Positions 50,967 to 54,607 of a stretch of 54,607 bases of DNA are shown one piece after another; positions within the stretch are counted from its first letter, which is position 1; every line of letters begins with the position of its first letter. The position numbers and the translations under genes are program-made. Origin of the DNA: an uncultured Verrucomicrobiota bacterium (GTDB taxonomy: Bacteria; Verrucomicrobiota; Verrucomicrobiia; Verrucomicrobiales; Verrucomicrobiaceae); assembly GCA_903848465.1 (NCBI GenBank), contig CAINGK010000126.1, forward strand, positions 1 through 54,607, in the 5' to 3' direction. The notes beneath the pieces were generated by a model. That model saw nothing but the letters and a program-made list of their open reading frames with translations, did no database searches and was not told where the DNA came from.

Positions 50967-52458
50967 GCTGGTTGACGATGAGGACGTGCTGGGAGTCGGG
51001 GTTGGGGCCGAGGAAGAAGTCGACGTGGTCGCCGTCTTTGCCTTCGGTGCCGAGGAAGTAGCCGTAGTGGTGGGGCATGGTGACGGACCAGGCTTTGCCG
51101 GTGGCGTCGGTGCCGGAGCGGATGGAGCCGCGTGGGTTCTCGATGCTGAGGCGGAGGCCGTGGAGGGTGACTTTGCCTTTGGGGTAGTTGCCGGCGGATT
51201 TTTGGGCGTCGGAGGGATTGGGGTCGGTTGCGGCTGCTGCGGACTCGACGCGCTGGGCGGCGGGGAGTGCCTGGCGTTTGGCGGCGAGACGTTCGAAGGT
51301 GGCGCGTAGGGCTCCGGTGGGGTGGAGCATGATGTTGTCGAAAACGCGCAGGAAGGTGCCGTTGTCTTCGAGGATGGCGTTTTCGGAGTGGAGGTCGATA
51401 ACGGCGACGTTGTCCGATGGGCGGTAGTAGGCGGAGGGTTCTTCTTTGCGTGCCGAAGGTGGCTCGACGCGGACGAATCCAGCGGACTCCATGGCGGGCT
51501 TGATGGCGGTGTACACGCCAGCGAAGGTGCCTTTGTAGTGCGGTTGGGAAATGATGAGGGCGACTTTACCGAGAGGGTCAGCCACCACCCCGTGGAGGAT
51601 GATATCGTCGTGGAAGACGTGGTTGTGGAGGGCCAGTTTTTCGAGGTAGGACAGCAGGTCCGCAGGGGCCTTGCTGATCATCCATTCATCGTCTTTGCCC
51701 TCGTCGAGTGGCTGGTATCCAAAGGATGAGCCATCACCTTTGGTGATCTTAACCCAGCGGTTCGAGGCGTCGGGGAACACATGGTGCTCGCTGCCACCTT
51801 TGTCTTGAGGGCTGTTAAGCGGGTAGCGTTCGGGATACTCGGAGAGGAGAACCCCAGCGTTACGTGCCCAGTTGATCAGGAGCGTCTTATCGTGGCGGCG
51901 TGCTTCTGCGATTCGAGCATTCTCATCTGCCGCAGGTGGTCCGCTTGGGCGCTGGCTTCGGCGGGCGTGCTGGAGGAGCGCTTGGAGTTGAGCACGGCTG
52001 CTTCCTGCCTGGTCGGTAGGCGGGGTATCGGCAATGGGGCGGCGTTTTCCATGGAGGTAGGTATCTATCGCATGAATGCGGGTGTTTTCCAGTGTTTTGC
52101 TTTCTTGAGTGGAGAAAGGTGGGTCAGTGACGCGGGGTGCTGCGGCGAGGGCCATGCTGACGCAGGGGATGCCGGAGGCGTTGCGGAGGACGAAGGGTTT
52201 GGCGGCTTCGAGGGCTGCGGGGGTGTCGTAGGGTTCGAGGAGGGCGTGGCCGGTGTCGTCTGCGGCTTTGAGGGCGCGCATGAAATCGGCAGGGGTCAGG
52301 GTGGGGTCGATGTCGATGCAGCCGTCCACCCGCCCTTCCTGCAGTTCGGGCCTGCCCGCGATGATGCTGCCCAGCAGCGGAATCTGATGACGGATCCACG
52401 AGCGGGCCTGGGACAGCCAAAGGAGGTTCAGGGTGTGGCGCTGGCGTGTGGTGACCAT
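50935..52458 (-). CDS. Chimeric ORF: lexA-like N-terminus joined to phage polyvalent-protein domains
   Basis: A 507-aa minus-strand ORF. Residues about 26-56 read IPLLGSIIAGRPELQEGRVD followed by GCIDIDPTLT, the LexA/S24 region with the Ala34-Gly35 cleavage site. From about residue 57 it changes to sequence seen in phage and ICE polyvalent proteins. Residues about 225-385 match the polyvalent-protein kinase-like domain (GSEHHVFPDASNRWVKIT, NHVFHDDIILHGV, AVIDLHSENAIL). Residues about 420-495 match the InPase-like domain (KVTLHGLRLSIENPRGSIR, MPHHYGYFLGTEGKDGDHVD). The end (QRKIRLTARRP) is lexA DNA read out of frame. It is an in-frame fusion formed by recombination into a lexA-type gene. The ORF is open, so a hybrid protein could be made. 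Native function is unlikely. Confidence 0.75.
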   Translation of the reverse strand: MVTTRQRHTLNLLWLSQARSWIRHQIPLLGSIIAGRPELQEGRVDGCIDIDPTLTPADFMRALKAADDTGHALLEPYDTPAALEAAKPFVLRNASGIPCVSMALAAAPRVTDPPFSTQESKTLENTRIHAIDTYLHGKRRPIADTPPTDQAGSSRAQLQALLQHARRSQRPSGPPAADENARIAEARRHDKTLLINWARNAGVLLSEYPERYPLNSPQDKGGSEHHVFPDASNRWVKITKGDGSSFGYQPLDEGKDDEWMISKAPADLLSYLEKLALHNHVFHDDIILHGVVADPLGKVALIISQPHYKGTFAGVYTAIKPAMESAGFVRVEPPSARKEEPSAYYRPSDNVAVIDLHSENAILEDNGTFLRVFDNIMLHPTGALRATFERLAAKRQALPAAQRVESAAAATDPNPSDAQKSAGNYPKGKVTLHGLRLSIENPRGSIRSGTDATGKAWSVTMPHHYGYFLGTEGKDGDHVDFFLGPNPDSQHVLIVNQRKIRLTARRP

Positions 52459-52470
52459 GCCTCACCTTGT

Positions 52471-52488
52471 ACTGTTCTTTAGAACAGT
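52471..52488 (-). promoter_or_regulatory. LexA (SOS) box, Verrucomicrobia type
   Basis: ACTGTTCT-TT-AGAACAGT is a perfect palindrome. Its core TGTTC-TTTA-GAACA (52473-52486) fits the published Verrucomicrobia LexA motif TGTTC-N4-GAACA. It ends about 13 bp before the start of the minus-strand gene whose first residues are LexA/S24-like, the expected place for an autoregulated SOS gene. The box survives although the gene behind it has been rearranged. Confidence 0.75.
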
Positions 52489-52527
52489 TTCAATTATGAA
52501 CTTAGCCTCTCTTCCAAATTGACCGTC

Positions 52528-53481
52528 TCATCGCCCACCTGCAGCACAGGAAGCGCTATCGGACAGCCCCTTGGCTATTTCCTTGAGGGTGGATTCTTCC
52601 ACTCCACGCCGGCGCATCTGGCGGTCATTCCAGTGCAGGACGAGAGAGCGGCCAAAATCCTTCATGGGAGTAAACTCGCGCATCACGACATCGTGCTCAT
52701 CCAGCCCATGAGTTCCAAAGGAGGGCAGCAGCCCCGCGCAGACGCCCTGCACGATCAACTCGCGCACCTGCAGCATCGAATCACACTCGACCACGGGATG
52801 AAACTCTCCAACTGCGGTGGTCATGGCCGCCCGAAAAGTTGCATCCAACTGACCACCGCCGCCATTTGCCGCGAAGGGCAGTGATCGCCAAACAGCAGGG
52901 TCACTGAGGGCCGAGATGGGTTTGCTGCCAAGCAGTTTGCGGGAGGCGCACAGAGAGAACGCCACGCGCTTGCGCAGCGACAGACTCGACTTGAGTCGCA
53001 GTTCCTCGGAAATGGCGTCATCGCGGATGATGGCAAAATCGAGCTGCCCGTCTCGAATGCTCTCAACGAGTTCTCGGCTGCGCTGCGATGAGAGCCGCAA
53101 AGCGGAGTCACCAAGTATTCCCCGAATCTTGGACACGCAGGGCACCACCAACCATTCCAGCACGCTCGCGCCGGCCCCGATGCTGAAGGTCCTGCGCTGT
53201 CCGCGCAGCTTCTTTTGAAACTCCTCCAGGTCATTAAATTGCGACCTCACGAGATTCGCGAGGGTTTCCCCAGCTTCCGACAGCGCCAGCGTCTTCCCCC
53301 GCCGCACGGTGAGTTCGGTGGCGAAGTATTGTTCCAGCTCCCCGATCTGCCTGCTGATGAGCGCCTGCCGGGCGAGGTTGTCAGGGGCCGCTTTGGCAAT
53401 GGAGCCCTTGTCTGCAAAGGCCAGAAAGTTGCGCAACCGGTCCAGTGAGAGACCATTGAGGGGTGGGAGAGAATCACTCAT
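52528..53481 (-). CDS. LysR-family transcriptional regulator
   Basis: A 317-aa regulator. Residues about 10-70 are the LysR winged helix-turn-helix (LRNFLAFADKGSIAKAAPDN, then ALISRQIGELEQYFATELTV and G-K-T-L-A-L-S-E-A-G). Residues about 95-300 form the periplasmic-binding-protein-like effector domain (IGAGASVLEWLVVP, GQLDFAIIRDD). The KAAPDNLARQALISRQIGEL segment is slightly unusual, with Asn-Leu-Ala in place of the common 'LNVSQPAVS'. It is divergent from the metallophosphoesterase at 53558 (76 bp apart), so it may control that gene. The effector molecule is unknown. Confidence 0.85.
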   Translation of the reverse strand: MSDSLPPLNGLSLDRLRNFLAFADKGSIAKAAPDNLARQALISRQIGELEQYFATELTVRRGKTLALSEAGETLANLVRSQFNDLEEFQKKLRGQRRTFSIGAGASVLEWLVVPCVSKIRGILGDSALRLSSQRSRELVESIRDGQLDFAIIRDDAISEELRLKSSLSLRKRVAFSLCASRKLLGSKPISALSDPAVWRSLPFAANGGGGQLDATFRAAMTTAVGEFHPVVECDSMLQVRELIVQGVCAGLLPSFGTHGLDEHDVVMREFTPMKDFGRSLVLHWNDRQMRRRGVEESTLKEIAKGLSDSASCAAGGR

Positions 53482-53557
53482 AACTTACTTTACAGTTATA
53501 TATTCACCGTTTTACCACATAGTCGATGGGTATGTTTCAGGCGATGATAGGGGTGCA

Positions 53558-54541
53558 ATGAAACCACAAACCTACGACCTGATCGGCGATATCCACGGAC
53601 AGAACGACAAACTCACAGCCCTGCTCGAAAAGCTGGGCTACCAGCCCCACAGCGGAAGTTTCCGCCACTCCGAGGGGCGCAAAGTGATCTTCCTGGGAGA
53701 CTACATCGACCGTGGCCACAAAGTGCGGGAGGTGCTGATCACTGTGCGCGCCATGGTCCAGGCCGGCGATGCCCTGGCCATCATGGGCAACCACGAATAC
53801 AACGCCATCTGCTACCACACCCCAGACGGCAAAGACGGCTGGCTGCGCGAGCACAGCGAGGAAAAGAACCGGCAGGTGGTTGCCACTCTGCGAGCTTTCG
53901 AGGGACGCGAAACCGAATGGTCCAACTGGCTGGAATGGATGAAACGTCTACCCATGTTCCTGGATCTCGGCGCGTTGCGATGTGTCCACGCCTGCTGGGA
54001 CACCCGCAGCATCAAACACCTGATAGGCCGCAGTCTCACAAAGCAGGCCTTTTTACGCGCCAGCGCCGCCGAGACGACTCCCGAGAACCAAGCCATCGAA
54101 ATCGTGCTCAAAGGCCCGGAAATCCCCGCCTCAGACGGCAACCTCTTCCGCGACAAAGAAGGCACCTACCGTGACACCATCCGCACCCGCTGGTGGGACA
54201 TTCGCAACGGCCTCACGATCAGCGACCTCGTCATGCCGCCGGGCAGTATGGCTGATGCCATGAAGGTCGATCCCTCGCTGCTCAACCTCCTGCCCGACTA
54301 CGGACCCGAGGAGCCCCCCGTTTTCTTCGGACACTACTGGCTCCCCGCCGATGCCCCCAAAGCCCCGCTGACTATCAACATCGCCTGCCTGGACTTTAGC
54401 GGTGGCCTCGAGGGACCTCTCGTCGCCTATCGCTGGGACGGTGAGCGCACACTCAGCGCCGAAAACTTGGCGGCGCAATTTTTATTCTGTAAAAGTGGCG
54501 ATCAGGTTTGGGATGGTTCGGCGGGGTTCATGTTGAGGTAA
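53558..54541 (+). CDS. Calcineurin-like metallophosphoesterase
   Basis: A 327-aa protein from ATG 53558, where the first strand begins. The long in-frame extension to 53309 lies over the divergent LysR gene and is not real. It has the metal-binding signature of PPP-type phosphatases: D-x-H in YDLIGDIHGQ, GDYIDRG and GNHEYNA. Later His residues (VHACWD, FFGHYW) complete the site. It resembles PrpE/ApaH-like diadenosine tetraphosphatases and bacterial Ser/Thr phosphatases, and the substrate cannot be assigned. The last 13 codons overlap, on the opposite strand, the 3' end of an IS256-type transposase, so the natural C-terminus may have been altered by that insertion. Confidence 0.85.
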   Translation: MKPQTYDLIGDIHGQNDKLTALLEKLGYQPHSGSFRHSEGRKVIFLGDYIDRGHKVREVLITVRAMVQAGDALAIMGNHEYNAICYHTPDGKDGWLREHSEEKNRQVVATLRAFEGRETEWSNWLEWMKRLPMFLDLGALRCVHACWDTRSIKHLIGRSLTKQAFLRASAAETTPENQAIEIVLKGPEIPASDGNLFRDKEGTYRDTIRTRWWDIRNGLTISDLVMPPGSMADAMKVDPSLLNLLPDYGPEEPPVFFGHYWLPADAPKAPLTINIACLDFSGGLEGPLVAYRWDGERTLSAENLAAQFLFCKSGDQVWDGSAGFMLR

Positions 54542-54607
54542 ATTTTGCCGGTGCTCCACTCGTCGCTCTGCTCGCAGAGCAGGGCGGAGACGAGGCGCAG
54601 CAGGGAG
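54502..54607 (-). mobile_element. IS256-family transposase, C-terminal end (partial)
   Basis: The minus strand from the window edge reads LLRLVSALLCEQSDEWSTGK and then IYLNMNPAEPSQT to a stop at 54502-54504. This is the usual end of IS256/mutator-type transposases (a RLV...L...E...EEW.TG..YL pattern). The rest is outside the window. It overlaps the last 40 bp of the convergent metallophosphoesterase ORF. Confidence 0.65.

Noticed and set aside
53309..53557. N-terminal extension of the metallophosphoesterase
   Set aside because: It is antisense to the LysR helix-turn-helix region. The phosphoesterase fold starts at 53558.

Overview
The window looks like part of a Verrucomicrobia chromosome (Prosthecobacter/Verrucomicrobium-like). 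This is inferred from high GC, weak Shine-Dalgarno signals, and a site matching the published Verrucomicrobia LexA motif TGTTC-N4-GAACA, which sits upstream of a LexA-type coding fragment. No 16S rRNA or complete tRNA is present to confirm it. Most of the window reads as one integrated mobile element that carries a very large defence locus, followed by a zone of decayed phage genes and then ordinary genes.

Left edge (1-300): the tail of an IS5-family transposase, then the 3' end of a tRNA gene (T-arm, acceptor strand and CCA) without its 5' half. This is the typical scar of tRNA-targeted integration. A tyrosine recombinase follows directly (304-1446). Positions 1456-6426 hold an accessory and replication module: an HTH protein, two tandem small paralogues, a DUF1376/YdaU-like protein with 21 perfect 12-bp repeats coding for SSAP, a DnaC-like helicase loader, and small hypotheticals.

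Regulatory and auxiliary block (6589-11055): a WYL-domain regulator on the minus strand faces a plus-strand run of a SLOG-like protein, an unknown helical protein, a von Willebrand A protein and another unknown. The unknown at 8346 has a distant paralogue at 46090-46977, on the far side of the defence locus.

Main locus (11243-44881, 33.6 kb, all on the plus strand, genes overlapping or separated by at most about 200 bp): a 2414-aa sacsin-like protein with two GHKL ATPase modules; two different RapA/DrmD-like SNF2 helicases; two DUF262 (GmrSD-type) proteins, only the first with a DUF1524 HNH domain; a 1694-aa N6-adenine methyltransferase; a PD-(D/E)xK nuclease; an AbiEi/AbiEii toxin-antitoxin pair with its own palindromic operator; a 2127-aa DruE-like DEAD helicase with DUF1998 and a C-terminal nuclease-like domain; and a UvrD-like helicase with a RelE/ParE-like N-terminus. 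It shares parts with DISARM (SNF2, adenine methylase, DUF1998 helicase), Druantia (the giant helicase) and type IV restriction (DUF262). It matches none of them, because DrmC, PglZ, DndBCDE and DruA-D are absent. This is the best candidate for an undescribed system: a multi-component modification and restriction machine with a GHKL ATPase at its head and an abortive-infection module inside.

Right part (44882-54607): several decayed BRO/KilA-type antirepressor copies and polyvalent-protein fragments, a 146-bp MITE-like element, a sigma-70 factor divergent from the 8346 paralogue, a SIMPL-domain protein, and a LexA/UmuD-type (S24) gene split and partly replaced by phage polyvalent-protein sequence while keeping its LexA box. 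A LysR regulator and a metallophosphoesterase follow. The window ends inside an IS256-family transposase. No second copy of the tRNA end was found, so the right end of the element is not established.
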